From assembly GCA_021442155.1 (NCBI GenBank), contig CM038216.1, positions 89,515,666 through 89,579,665 on the forward strand: a DNA stretch of 64,000 bases, in the 5' to 3' direction. This document shows positions 1-11,509 of the stretch, one piece after another. This DNA comes from Cymbidium sinense (Eukaryota > Streptophyta > Magnoliopsida > Asparagales > Orchidaceae). The translations under genes were made by a program, and so were the position numbers. The notes under the pieces were generated by a model. That model was not told the origin of the DNA and ran no database searches. It saw only the letters and a program-made list of their open reading frames with translations. Every line of letters starts with the position of its first letter. The first letter of the stretch is position 1.

Positions 1-620
1 TTTTAAAGAAACTAAGAGTAGAAAAGAATATATCCTATTTTTTAGTAAGCTAAGAAATATCCAAATTCTTGATTTTATGAATGTGACCAAGAACACGCCT
101 ATTCATTACCAAAGCATGAAAATATTTAGTGTTTCTTTATCCCTCAGAAAGATGCTTAGAGGTAATTTTTTGTCTCCAATATGTCTCCTCCATATCCTAA
201 AACTTAATGAGATTATCTTTAGTTTCAACAAGGTTAGAATAAAATGAAGAATCAGTAATAACCAATTCTTTCAAATCTTTCACCCTTTGTTCCATTTTTT
301 GATATTATCAAAAAGATTTTTAAAGCATTTTCTATTCCACCAAGTGATATTATGCTTAAGCCTTTTAAGCTTAAGCCAAAATCTTATCATACTAAATGCA
401 GAATCACCAAGAGAAAGAGGAGCACACCAATTAAAAGCAATAACGCCAAGAAAACTTTTTTTCTTTTAACCACATATTTTGGAAAATTTTTAATGCCATT
501 ATTATTATGAACAACATCCTTAATAGAAATCAAAGAGGAGCATGGTGAGAGAGTTTTACTAAGGTGCTCCATTGAAGTTAATAAGGTTTAACCAATTAAT
601 ACTAAATAAGGCAATTAGTT
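1..620 (-). mobile_element. LINE fragment A (endonuclease end and linker), truncated
   Basis: Read on the minus strand, this is a decayed piece of a plant L1-type LINE. It covers the end of the APE endonuclease and the start of the linker that precedes reverse transcriptase. It aligns almost base for base with 12,942-13,545 of LINE B: both contain the plus-strand strings accaagaacacgcct and aatatttagtgtttctt at the same spacing. A short minus-strand frame at 387-572 has a leucine/serine stretch and a K-N-F-P-K-Y segment that sits where LINE C has Q-N-M-W. The element continues left of the window. On its 5' side it ends at about 620, directly against the telomere-like array. No intact reading frame remains. 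Confidence 0.8.
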
Positions 621-3600
621 TTGATAGGTTTAGGTTTATTAGTTTATTTATTTTAGACTATTTAGGGTTTAGTTTTAGTTAATTTTATTAGTTAGGTTTA
701 GGTTTAGGTTTAGGTTTTTAGTTTAGTTTAGTTAGTTTAGGTTTAGGGTTTAGGGTTTAGTTTAGTTTAGTTTTTTTGTTTAGTTAGTTAGGTTTAGTTT
801 AGTTAATTATTAGTTTATTAATTTAGTTATTAGTTCATTAGTTTTGTTAGTTTTAATTTGGTTTAGGGCTTAAGGTTTAGTTAGTTTAATTAAGTTTTAT
901 TCAGTTTAGCTAGTTAGTTATTAGTTAGTTTAGTTTAGTTAGTTTTTTGTTTTATTATTTAGTTAGTTTAGTTATTTTTAAATTTATTATTTAGGTTTAG
1001 TTTAGTTAGTAGTTAGTTATTAGTTTATGGTTTAGGTTTAGTTTAGTTATTATTAGTTTAGTTTAGTTTAGGTTTATCTTATAGTTATTATAATTTATTA
1101 GGTTAGTTTAGGGTTTAGGCTTTATTTAGTTAGTTATTACTTATTATTAGTTAGTTTTAGCTTACTTAGATTATAGTTTAGTTATTTATGTTATAATTAT
1201 TTATTATTAGTTATTAGTTATTAATTAGTTTTAGTTATTAGTTATTAGTTTAGGGTTTAGGGTTTAGGGTTTAGGTTTAGGAGGTTTAGGGTTTAGGGTT
1301 TAGGTTTAGGGGTTTAGGGTTTTAGTTTAGGGGTTTAGGGTTTAGTTTAGTTTAGTTAGGTTTAGTTATTATTATTTAGTTTAGATTTGTTTAAGATTAA
1401 GGGTTTAGGTTTTAGGGTTTAGGTTATTAGCTAGCTTATTATTTTAGGTAATTAGTTTTATTAGTTTTTAGTTTAGGGTTTAGGTTTAGTTTTTAGTTTA
1501 TTTATTATTAGTTAGTTTTAGTTAATTAGTTAATTAGTTTAGGGTTTAGGGTTTAGGGTTTAAGTTTAGGTTTAGGTTATTAGTTAGTTTTAGTTAGTTA
1601 GGTTTTATTAGTTAGTTCTGTTAGTTTAGGTTTAATTATTAGTTAGTTTTATTAGGTTTAGTTAATTAGTGTAGTTTAGTTATTAGGTTTTAAGGTTTTA
1701 GGTTTAGGGTTTAGGTTTAGGTTTATTATTATTAGATAAAGTTTAGGTTTAGTTATTAGTTAGTTTAGTTAGTTTATTAGCTATTAGTTTAGTTTATTAG
1801 TTTAGTTTTAGTTTAGTTAGTTTTAGTTATTAGTTTAGTTATTAGTTATTTATTAGTTTTAGTTAGTTTATTAGTTTTTAGTTTAGGTTTAGGGTTTAGG
1901 TTTAGTTTAGTTTAGTTAGTTTAGTTTAGTTTATAAGTTTTAGTTAGGTTTAGGGTTTACGATTTTTTGTTTAGTCAATTTTAGTTAGTTTATGGTTTAG
2001 TGTTTAGGTTTAGTTACTATTAGTTTAGTTTTAGTTTAAGTTAGTTAGTTAGTTAGTTAGGTTAGTTAGTTTAGTTTTAGTTATTATTTAGTTAGTTTTA
2101 ATTATTAGTTAGTTTTATTAATTTTATTTATTTAGTTGAGTTATTTAGGTTTAAGTTTTATTAGGTTTAGTTTTAGTTTAGTTAGTTTCGTTATTTATTA
2201 GTAATTAGTTTAGGATTTAAAGTTTAGGTTTTTAGTTAGTTATTTAGAGGCTAGGTTTAGTTAGTTTTAGTTTAGGTTTAGGGTTTAGGTTTAGTTTAGG
2301 GTTTAGGTTTTAGTTTTTAGTTTAGTAGGTTTATTAGTTATTATTAGTTAATTTACTTAGTTTATTTTTTATTTATTTATTTTATTTTTTAGTTAATTTA
2401 CTTAGTTTAGTTAGTTTAGTTATTTAGTTAGTTAGTTTTAGTTTTAGATATTAGTTTTAGTTATTAATTATTTGTTATTATTAATTTAGGGTTTAGGGTT
2501 TAGATTTAGGGTTTAGGTTTAGGTCTTAATTTTTATTATTAGGGTTTAGGTTTAGGTTTAAGTTTAGTTAGTTTTATTAGTTTATTAGTTTAGGTTCAGG
2601 GTTTAGCTTTTTTAGTTATTAGTTAGTTATTAGTTTATTAGGCTTATTAAGTTTAAGTTTTATTAGTTTAAGTTTTATTAGTTATTATTAGTCATTAGTT
2701 TAGTTTTATTATTATTTAGTTTTAGTTAATTAGTTTATTAGTTAATTAGTTTAGTTAGTTTAGTTAGTTTAGTTTAGTTATTATTAGGTTTAGTTAGTTA
2801 GTTAGTTTAGTTATTAGTTTATTAGGTCTAGCTTAGCTATTAGTTTAGTTTATTTATTTTTGTTATTATTAGTTTTAGTTAGTTTAGTTTAATTATTTTT
2901 GGTTTAGGGTTTAGGGTTTAGGTTTAGTTTAGGTTTTATTATTTATTAGTTTAGTTAGTTTAGTTATTAATTTAGTTAGGTTTTTAGCTAGTTTAGTTTT
3001 TAGTTTAGTTTAGTTAGTTATTAATTTAGTTAGGGATTAGGGATTAGGTTTATTTTAGTTAGTTTAGGCTTAGGATTAGGGTTTATTAGTTAGTTGAGCT
3101 TAGGTTTAGGGTTTATTAGTTAGTTGAGTTTAGTTTTGTTAGTTAGTTAGTTAGTTTAGTGTTATTAGTTTTTTATTAATTATTATTAGTTTAGTTTATT
3201 AGTTAGTTAGGTTTAGGTTTAGGGTTTAGGGTTTAGGGTTTTTTAGTTTAGTTAGTTTAGTTATTTTTTTAGTTAGTTTGTTAATTAGTTTTAGTTAGTT
3301 TAGGTTGAGGTTTTAGGTTTTAGTTTTAGTTAGTTTAGTTTATTAGTTTATTAGTTAGTTTATTAGGTTTAGTTATTAGTTTAGTTATTTAGTTTGTTAG
3401 TTAGTTTTAGTTATTAGTTTTATTTATTATTAGTTTAGGTTTAGGCTTTATGGTTTATGGTTTAGTTTTAGTTATTAGTTTTAGTGATTAGTTTAGTTTG
3501 TTAGTTAGGTTTAGTTAGTTATTAGGTTTTATTAGTTTAGTAATCATTAGTTATTAGTTTAGTTTAGTTTAATTAGTTTATTATTAGTTATTAGTTTAGT

Positions 3601-6600
3601 TTATTATTAGTTTAGTTATTAGTTATTATTAGTTTTAGTTTAGGTTTAGTTATTAGTTTTATTGTTAGTTTAGTTTATTAGTTTTTAGTTTATTAGTTTT
3701 AGTTTAGTTTTAGTTTTATTTAGGTTTTATGGTTCAGGTTTAGGTTTAGTTATTAGTTTTAGTTAGTTTAGTTAGTTTTTTTAGTTTAACTTATTAGTTT
3801 AGTCTTTGTTTAGTTTAGTTAGTTTTTTTTAGTTTCATTAGTTTAGTTAGTTTTATTAGTTTAGTTTATTAAGGTTATTAGCTTTATTTATTAGTTTTTA
3901 GTTTAGGTTTTATGGGTGTTTAGGGGTTTAAGGGTTTAGGTTTAGGTTTAATTTAGTAGTATTAGTTTAGTTAATTAGTTTTAGGTTTAGCTTTTTTATT
4001 TTAGTTTAGTTATTTAGGTTTAGGTTTAGTTTAGTTTAGTTAGTTATTAGTTTAGGTTAGGTTTAGGTTAGTTTAGGTTTTTTTTTGTTTATGTTTATGT
4101 TTAGGTTTAGGTTTTAGTTTTAGTTAGTTTTTTACGTTTAGGGTTTTTTAGTTAGTTTAGGTTTTAGGTTTATTATTAGTTTTATTAGTTATTTTTATTT
4201 ATTAGTTTAATTTAGTTTAGTTAATTTATTAGTTTTATTATTAGATTAGTTTTGAGTTTAGTTTAGTTAAATAGTTAGGTTTAGGTTTTTGGTTATTAGT
4301 TATAGTTATTAGTTTAGTTTTAGTTAATTTAGGTTATTTAGTTTAGTTATTAGGTTTAGGTTTAGGTTTAGAGGTTTAAGTTTATTAGTTAGTTTATTTT
4401 ATTAGTTTAGGTTTAGGGGGTTTAGGGTTTAGGTTTAGTTTAGTTTTATTAGTTTAATTTTAGTTTTAGTTATTAGTTAGTTATTAGGTTTAGAGTTTAA
4501 GTTTAGGTTTAGGTTTAGGGTTTAGGGTTTTAGTTTAGGTTTAGGGTTTAGGGTTTAGGATTAGTTTAGGTTTAGGAATTAAGGTTTAAGTTTAGGTTTA
4601 GGTTAGTTTATCAATTTTATTAGTTTTAATATTAGTTTTTTAGTTTTAAGTTTTAGTTTATTAGTTTAGTTAGTTTAGATTAGTTAGTTTAGTTTTAGTT
4701 TTCATTTAGTTTAGTTATTAGTTTATTAGTTTAGGTTTTAGTTTTTTAGTTATTTAGGTTTTTATTAGTTTATTAAGTTTAGTTTTTAGTTTAGTTAAGT
4801 TTAGGTTTAGGGTTTAAGTTAGAGTTAGGTTTAGGGTTTAGGTTTTAGTTGTTTATTATTTTTTTAGTTTTATTAGTTTTAGTTAAGTTTAGTTATTAGT
4901 TTATTAGTTTAGTTTAGTTTAGGGTTTAGGATTTAGGTTTATTAGTTTATTATTTATTTTTTAGTTATTAGTTTAGTTATTATTAGTTTATTAGTTTGAT
5001 TTAGGTTTAGTTAGTTTAATTATTAGTTTATAGTTTAGGTTTATGTTTAGGGTTTAGGGTTTAGGTTTAGGTTTAATTTAGTTTAATTAGTTTTTGTTAG
5101 TTTAGTTATTAGTTAGTTTCATTATTTTAGTTAGTTTAGTTAATTTAGTTTCTAGTTTATGTTCAGAGGTTTAGGTTTTACTTTAGTTTTATTAGTGTAG
5201 GGTTTATGTTTAGGTTTTAGTTTTTTTATTATTTTTTATTTAGTTAGTTTAGTTTAGTTATTGTTTAGGTTTAGGTTTAGTTTAGTTTAGTTTATTAGGT
5301 TAGGTTTAAGGTTTAGAGTTTAGGTTTAGTTTAGTTTAGTTAGTTATTAGTTATTTAGTCAATTTAGTTACTAGTTATTAGGGTTTAGTGTTTAGGTTTA
5401 GTTTTAGTTTTAGTTTAGTTATTAGTTATTAGTTATTATTAGTTATAGTTAGTTTAGTTTTAGTTATTTGTTTAGGTTTAAGTTATTAATTAGTTAGTTT
5501 AGGTTTAGGTTTAGGTTTTAGGGTTTAGGTTTAGATTTAGGTTTAAGTTTAAGTTTTAAGTTTAATTTAGTTAATTAGGTTTATGTTTATTTAGTTTTAG
5601 TTATTAGGGGTTTTGGCTTAGTTTCAGTTTAGGTTTAGGTTTAGGTTTTATTAAGTTTTATTAGGTTTAAGTTTATTTATTAGTTTAGTAAGTTTAGTTT
5701 AGGGTTATTAGATTTAGGTTTAGTTTAGTTTAAGTTTAGTATAGTTAGGTTTAGCATTTTTGTTTAGGTTATTAATTAGTTTTAGTTTAGTTAGTTTAGT
5801 TTTATTAGGTTTAGGTTTAGGTTTAGTTTTATTAGGTTTAGGTTTTATTATTAGATAGTTTAGGGTTTAGTTTTGTTATTTAGTATTAGATTATTATTTA
5901 TTTAGTTTAGTTAGTTTAGTTTATTAGTTAGTTTAGTTATTACTTATTAGTTAGTTAGTTTTATTTGTTTATTAGTTTAGTTATTAGTTTAGATTAGCTA
6001 GTTTAATTAGTTTATTAGTTAGTTTATGGTTTACGATTTAGGGTTTAATTTTAGGTTTAGGGTTTAGGTTATTAATTTTAGGTTAGTTATTAGTTAGTTA
6101 GTGCAATTATTAGTTTAGTTATTAGTTCTATTAGTTTAATTAGTTTATTAGGTTTAGTTTAGTTATTAGTTTAGTTTAGTTTAGTTTAGTTTAGGGTTTA
6201 GTTAGTTAGTTTAGTTTAATTTTAGTTTAGTTTTATTAGTTATAGTTTAGTTAGTTTAGTTAGTTTAGTTTAGTTAGATTTTAGTTATTAGGGTTTAGGG
6301 TTTAGCTTTTAGTTATTAGTTATTTAGTTATTTAGTTTTAGTTAGTTATTTAGTTTAGTTTAGGTTTAGTTTATTAGTTTTAGTTAGTTTTAATTAGGTT
6401 TAGGGTTTAAGGTTTAGTTTTATTATTAGTTTTATTATCAGTTTACCTTTTATTAGTTATTAGCTTTTATTTTATTATTATTAGTTATTTGATTTAGTGT
6501 TTATTTAGTTAGTTTAGGTTTTAGGTTTAGTTTAGTTTAGTTTATTTAGGTTTAGGTTTAGTTTTAGTTTATTAGTTATTTTTGTTTAGTTTAGTTTAGT

Positions 6601-9600
6601 TTATTAGGTTTAGGTTTAGGTTTTTAGTATTAGTTTAAGGTTTAGGGTTAAAGGTTTAGGTTTATTAGTTTAGTTTAGTTATTAGTTTTTATTAGTTTAT
6701 TAGTTTATAAGGTTTTAGTTAGTTTTAATTTTAGTTAGTTTATTAGGTTTAGGGTTTAGGGTTTAGGTTTAGGTTTAGAGGTTTAGGTTTAGTTTAGTTT
6801 AGTTAGTTTATTAGTTTTTAGTTAGTTTAGTTTGATTAGTTTATTAAGTTTAGGGGGTTTAGGGTTTAGGGTTTAGGTTTAGTTAGTTTAGTTAGTTTAT
6901 TAGTTTTATTAGTTTATTAGTTTTATTTTTTAGTTTAGTTAGTTTCTTAGTTAAGTTAGGTTTAGGTTTAGGGTTTAGGGTTTAGGGTTTATTATTTAGG
7001 GTTTTATTTTAGTTAGTTTTAGGTTAGTCTAGTTTAGTTAGGTTTTAAGGTTTAAGTTTAGTTTTGTTAGTTTTTATTTGTTTTTAGGTTAGTTTATTAG
7101 TAGTTTATTAGTTTAGTTTAATTATTAGTTTAATTTAGTTTAGTTTAGTTATTATTTAGTTTAGTTAGTTTAGTTATTAGTTTAGGGTTCATGGTTTAAG
7201 GTTTAGGTTTAAGTTTAGTTTTAGTTTAGTTATTTATTATTAGTTTAAGTTTAGTGTTTAATTTATTAGTTTTATTAGTTTTATTAGTTTATTAGTTTTA
7301 TCATTAGTTTTGTTAGTTTTAGTTTTAGTTAATTTATTAATTATTATTAGTTTAGGGTTTAGGTTTTAGTTAGGTTATTATTATTATTTAGTTTTAAGTT
7401 TAGGGTTTAGGTTTAGTTAATTTTAGTTTAGGTGTTTAGGGTTTAGGTTCAGTTAGTTATTAGGGTTTAGGGCGTTTAGGATTTAAGTTTAGGTTTGTTA
7501 TTAGTTTAGTTATTAATTTTAGTTTAGTTTTATTAGTTAGTTTATTAGTTTAGGTTTTATTAGTTTATTTAGTTTTTAGTTCAAGTTTTATTAGTTATTA
7601 GTTTAGTTATTAGTTATTAGGTTTAGGGTTTAGGATTTAGGTTTAGTTTTATTTATTAGTTTTGTTATTATTATTTTTAGTTAGTTTAGGTTTTATTTGT
7701 AAGTTAGTTTAGTTAGTTTATTAGTTAGTTTTAGTTAGGTTTAGTGTTTAAATTTAGATTTTATTTAGTTTAGTTAGTTTAGTTAGTTTATTAGTTAGTT
7801 TTATTAGTTTATTAGGTTTAGGTTTAGGGTTTTGGGTTTAGGTTAGTTAGTTTATTATTAGTTTTAGTTAGTTAATTTAGTTTTATTTATTAATTTAATT
7901 AGTTTAGCTATTAGTTTAGTTTAGTTAGTTTAATTAGTTTACTTAGTTATTAGTTAGTTTTAGTTTAGTTAGTTTAGGTTTAGTTAGTTATTAATTAGTT
8001 TTAGTTTTAGTTAGTTAGTTAATTAGTTTTAGGTTAGTTAAGTTATTAGTTTAGTTTAGTTATTAGTTCTTATTAGTTTAATTTTAGTTAGTTTAGTTTT
8101 AGTTTAGTTAGTTTATTAGTAAGTTTAGTTATTTTATTAGTTTATTAGTTTATGTTTAGGTTTAATTAGTTAGTTTTTATTTAGTTATTAGGTTTAGTTT
8201 AGTTATTAGTTAATTTAGTTTATTTAATTAGGTTTAGGGTTTATTATTTAGGGTTTAGGTTTAGTTTAGTTTATTAGTTTAGTTATTAGTTTAGGTTCAG
8301 GTTTAGGGTTTAGGTTTAGTTAGGTTCAAGTTTAGGGTTTAGGTTTAGTTAGTTAGTTAGTGTTAGTTTAGTTTAGTTTAGTTAGTTTAGTTATAGTTTT
8401 AGGTAGTTGGTTTATTATTAAGTTTAGTTATTAGTTTAGTTAGGTTTTAGTTTAGTTATTAATTAGTTTAGTTATTTAGTTTATTAGTTTTTAGTTTAGT
8501 TTATTAGTTATTAGTTTAGTTAATTAATTATTAGTTTAGTTAGTTTTATTAGTTATTAGTTATTAGGTTTAGGGTTTAGGTTTAGTTTAGTTAGTTTAGT
8601 TTAGGGTTTAGTTTAGTTTAGTTAGTTTACTAGTTTTAGTTAGGTTTAGTTTAGTTATTTAGGTTTATTAGTTTAGTTTTTATTAGTTTAGGTTTAGTTT
8701 TAGGTTTAGGGTTTAGGTTTAGGTTTAGTTAGTTATTAGTTTAGTTATTAGTTATTAGTTTAGGTTATTAGGGTTTAAGGTTTAGGGTTTAGGTTTAGTT
8801 AGTTTAGTTTAGTTAGTTAGTTAGTTTTAGTTAAGTTAAGTTTAGGTTTAGGTTTAGGTTTCAGAGTTAAGGGTTTAGGTTTATTAGTTAGTTTGCTTAA
8901 TTATTAATCATGTTTAGTTTAATTATTAGTTAATTAATTTAGTTAATTTAATTAGTTCTCATTAGTTATTAGTTAGTTAGTTTATTTTAGTTCATTTTTA
9001 GTTAGTTTAGGGTTTAGGGTTTAGGGTTTAGGCTTAGGTTTAGTTAGTAAGGTTTAGGTTTAGGTTATAACTAGTTCAATTTAGTTTTAGTTAATTTTTA
9101 GTTAGTTTAGGGTTTAGGTTTAGGTTTAGTTAGTTAAGTTTTAGTTAAGTTAGTTTAGTTAGTTAGGTTTATGTTTATATTAAGTTTAGGGTTTTAATTA
9201 TTAGGTTTAGTTTATTAAGTTTTAGTAAGTTATTATTAGTTTAGTTATTAGTTAATTAGTTTAGGTTTAGGGTTTAGGTTTTAGTTAGTTAGTTTAGTTT
9301 AGTTTAGTTAGTTTAGTTAGGTTTAGGGTTTAAGTTTATTATTAGTTTAGTTTATTAGGGTTTATGATTTCGGTTTAGTTTATTAGGGTTTACGATTTAG
9401 GTTTAGTTTAGGTTAGGTTTAGTTAGTTCAGATTAGATTTAGTTATTAGTTTAGTTAGGTTGTTTTAGTTTTAGTTAGGTTTAGTTATTAGTTTTAGTTT
9501 TAGTTTATAATTTAAGGTTTAGCATTTAGGGTTTTGAGTTTAGGGTTTTAGGGTTTAGGGTTTAAGATTTAGGATTTAGGGTTTAGGGTTTAGGATTTAG

Positions 9601-9700
9601 AGTTTAGGGTTTTATGGTTTAAGGTTTAGGGTTTAGGGTTTAGGGTTGTATATTTAGGGTTTAGGGTTTAGGGTTAGTTTTAGGGTTTAGGTTTAGTTAG
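621..9700 (+). repeat. Degenerate telomere-like array, left copy
   Basis: About 9 kb made almost wholly of units of the form T2-4 A G1-3 (TTAG, TTTAG, TTTAGG, TTTAGGG), with scattered TTATTAG. The TAG core is nearly constant and the T and G run lengths vary. C is very rare on the plus strand. Short patches of near-perfect TTTAGGG occur, for example at about 1,250-1,345, 6,960-7,000 and 9,540-9,700. TAG is present in all plus frames, and TAA comes from CTAAAC on the minus strand, so no ORF of useful size exists. It is a diverged duplicate of the array starting at 13,546. Confidence 0.93.
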
Positions 9701-10495
9701 TGTACTTAGTTTATTTTTCATTTATTTGAGTTTATTTTATTTTTATTGTTTTAAGATTATTTTTAATTTTTAATTAGTTTAGTTTATTAATTTTAAGTTC
9801 ATCTATTTTAGTTTATGTTTTTTTTTTATGTTTATTTTTATGTTTCGGTTTCTTTTTTAGTTGAGTTTTTTCTTATTTTATTTTTTTAGATTTAGGTTTA
9901 GGTTTAGGTTTTTATTTTATTTTCTTTGGTTTAGGTTTTTGGTTTTTATTTTGGTTCTATTTTTAGGTTTAATTTTTAGTTTAGGGTTAGGATTATTTTT
10001 AGTTTATTTATTTTATTTAGTTTAGGTTTAGGTTTAGGTTTTGTTTATTTTATGTTTAGGTTTTGGGTTTTTTATTTTAGTTTAGTTTATTTTAGTTTAA
10101 GTTTAGGTTTATTTTATTTATTTATTTTAATTTTATTTTAGGTTTAGGTTTTTTTATTTATTTTAGGTTTTAATTTTATTTTTTATTTATAATTAGGTTT
10201 TATTATTAGGTTTATTTTATAAATTTAAGTTATTATTTAGTTTTTATTTTATTTTATTTTAGGTTTTTTATTTTATTTATTTAGTTTTTTTATTCTTAGG
10301 TTTATTTTATTTTGTTTTAGTTTAGGTTTTTTATTTTAGTTTATTTTATTATATTTTATTTTTAAGTTTTGGTTTTGGTTTTAGTTTAGTTTTTTTATTT
10401 TATGTTATTTCTTATCTTATATAGGTTTAGGTTTTATTTATTTATTTTATTTTTTGGCTTTATTTAGTTTAGGTTTTTAGGTTTTTAGGTTTTAG
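9701..10495 (+). repeat. TTTTA-rich block in the telomere-like array
   Basis: Composition switches from TTTAG units to TTTTATTTTA, TTTATTTT and occasional TTTAGGTTTAGG units, still almost free of C. This is the first example of the T-rich half-module that alternates with G-rich heptamer blocks through the rest of the array. No coding potential is seen. Confidence 0.8.
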
Positions 10496-10962
10496 GTTTA
10501 GGGTTTAGGGTTTAGGGTTTAGGGTTTAGGGTTTATGGTTTAGGTTTTTAGGGTTTAGAGTTTTAGGGTTTAGGGTTTAGGGTTAGGGTTTAGGTTTAGG
10601 GTTTAGGGTTTAGTGTTTAGGCTTTAAGGTTTAGCATTTTTAGGGTTTAGGGTTAGTTTAGTGTTTAGGGTTTAGGCTTTAAGGTTTAGGGTTTTATGGT
10701 TTAGGGTTTAGGGTTTTAGGGTTTAGGGTTCTGATTAGGGTTAGAGTTTAGGGTTTAAAGTTTGGGGTTTAGGGTTTAGGGTTTAAGGTTAATTTAAGGT
10801 TTAGGGTTTAGGGTTTTTAGGTTTCAAGGTCCAGGGTTTAGGGTTGTAAGTTTAGGGTTTAAGGTTTATGATTGGTTTTAGGGTTTAGGGTTTAAGGTGC
10901 AGGGTTTAAGATTTAGGGGTTAGGGTTTTGGGTTTTGGCTTTAGGGTTTAAGATTTATTTTG
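10496..10962 (+). repeat. TTTAGGG-rich block
   Basis: This is one of the least degenerate telomere-type stretches in the window, with five perfect consecutive heptamers at 10,497-10,531. The remainder is TTTAGGG with single-base variants (TTTATGG, TTTAAGG, TTAGGG, TTTAGTG). It ends at a poly-A boundary motif near 10,963. Confidence 0.9.
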
Positions 10963-11409
10963 AAAAAAAAAAAAATTAAGTAAACTAGTAGGTCTAGGTT
11001 TATTTAGTTTACTTAGTTTATTTTTTATTTATTTTAGTTTATTTTTATTTTTCTTTCTTTTTATGTTATTTTTTATTTTTATTAAGTTTAATCTATTTAT
11101 TTTAGTTAAGGTTTTTTATTTTGGTTTATTTTTTAGGTTTAGGTTTATGTTTATTTTTAATTTAGTTTTATTTTTATTTTATTTTTAGGTTAAGGTTTTA
11201 TTTTTTATTTTTAGGTTTAGGTTTAGGTTTTTATTTTATTTTTTTAGGTTTAGGTTTTAGGTTGTTATTTTAGGTTTATTTTTAGGTTTTATTTTTTAGT
11301 TTAGGTTTAGGTTTATGTTTAGTTTATTTTATTTTATTCAGTTTATGGTTTAGGTTTAGTTTATTTTAGGTTTAGGTTTTATTTATTTTAGTTTAGTAGT
11401 TTATTTTAT
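10963..11409 (+). repeat. Module boundary motif and TTTTA-rich block, cut by the gap
   Basis: It begins with a run of about 13 A followed by ATTAAGTAAACTAGTAGG. The same boundary recurs at about 25,995, 31,310, 32,225, 40,199, 41,393, 51,604 and 53,657. TTTTATTTTAGG-type sequence follows until the assembly gap. Confidence 0.85.
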
Positions 11410-11509
11410 NNNNNNNNNNNNNNNNNNNNNNNNNNNNNNNNNNNNNNNNNNNNNNNNNNNNNNNNNNNNNNNNNNNNNNNNNNNNNNNNNNNNNNNNNNN
11501 NNNNNNNNN
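11410..11509. other. Assembly gap of exactly 100 N
   Basis: One hundred consecutive N. A round 100 is the usual scaffold placeholder for a gap of unknown length, so distances across it are unreliable. Array lies to its left and a LINE body to its right, so the true junction between them is missing. Confidence 0.99.

Noticed and set aside
287..469. Plus-strand frame of 60 codons over LINE A
   Set aside because: It is antisense to the LINE linker, leucine/serine-rich, without domain.
10496..10962. A functional chromosome terminus at the least degenerate TTTAGGG block
   Set aside because: Perfect runs are only about five heptamers long, and non-telomeric DNA continues in the terminal direction.
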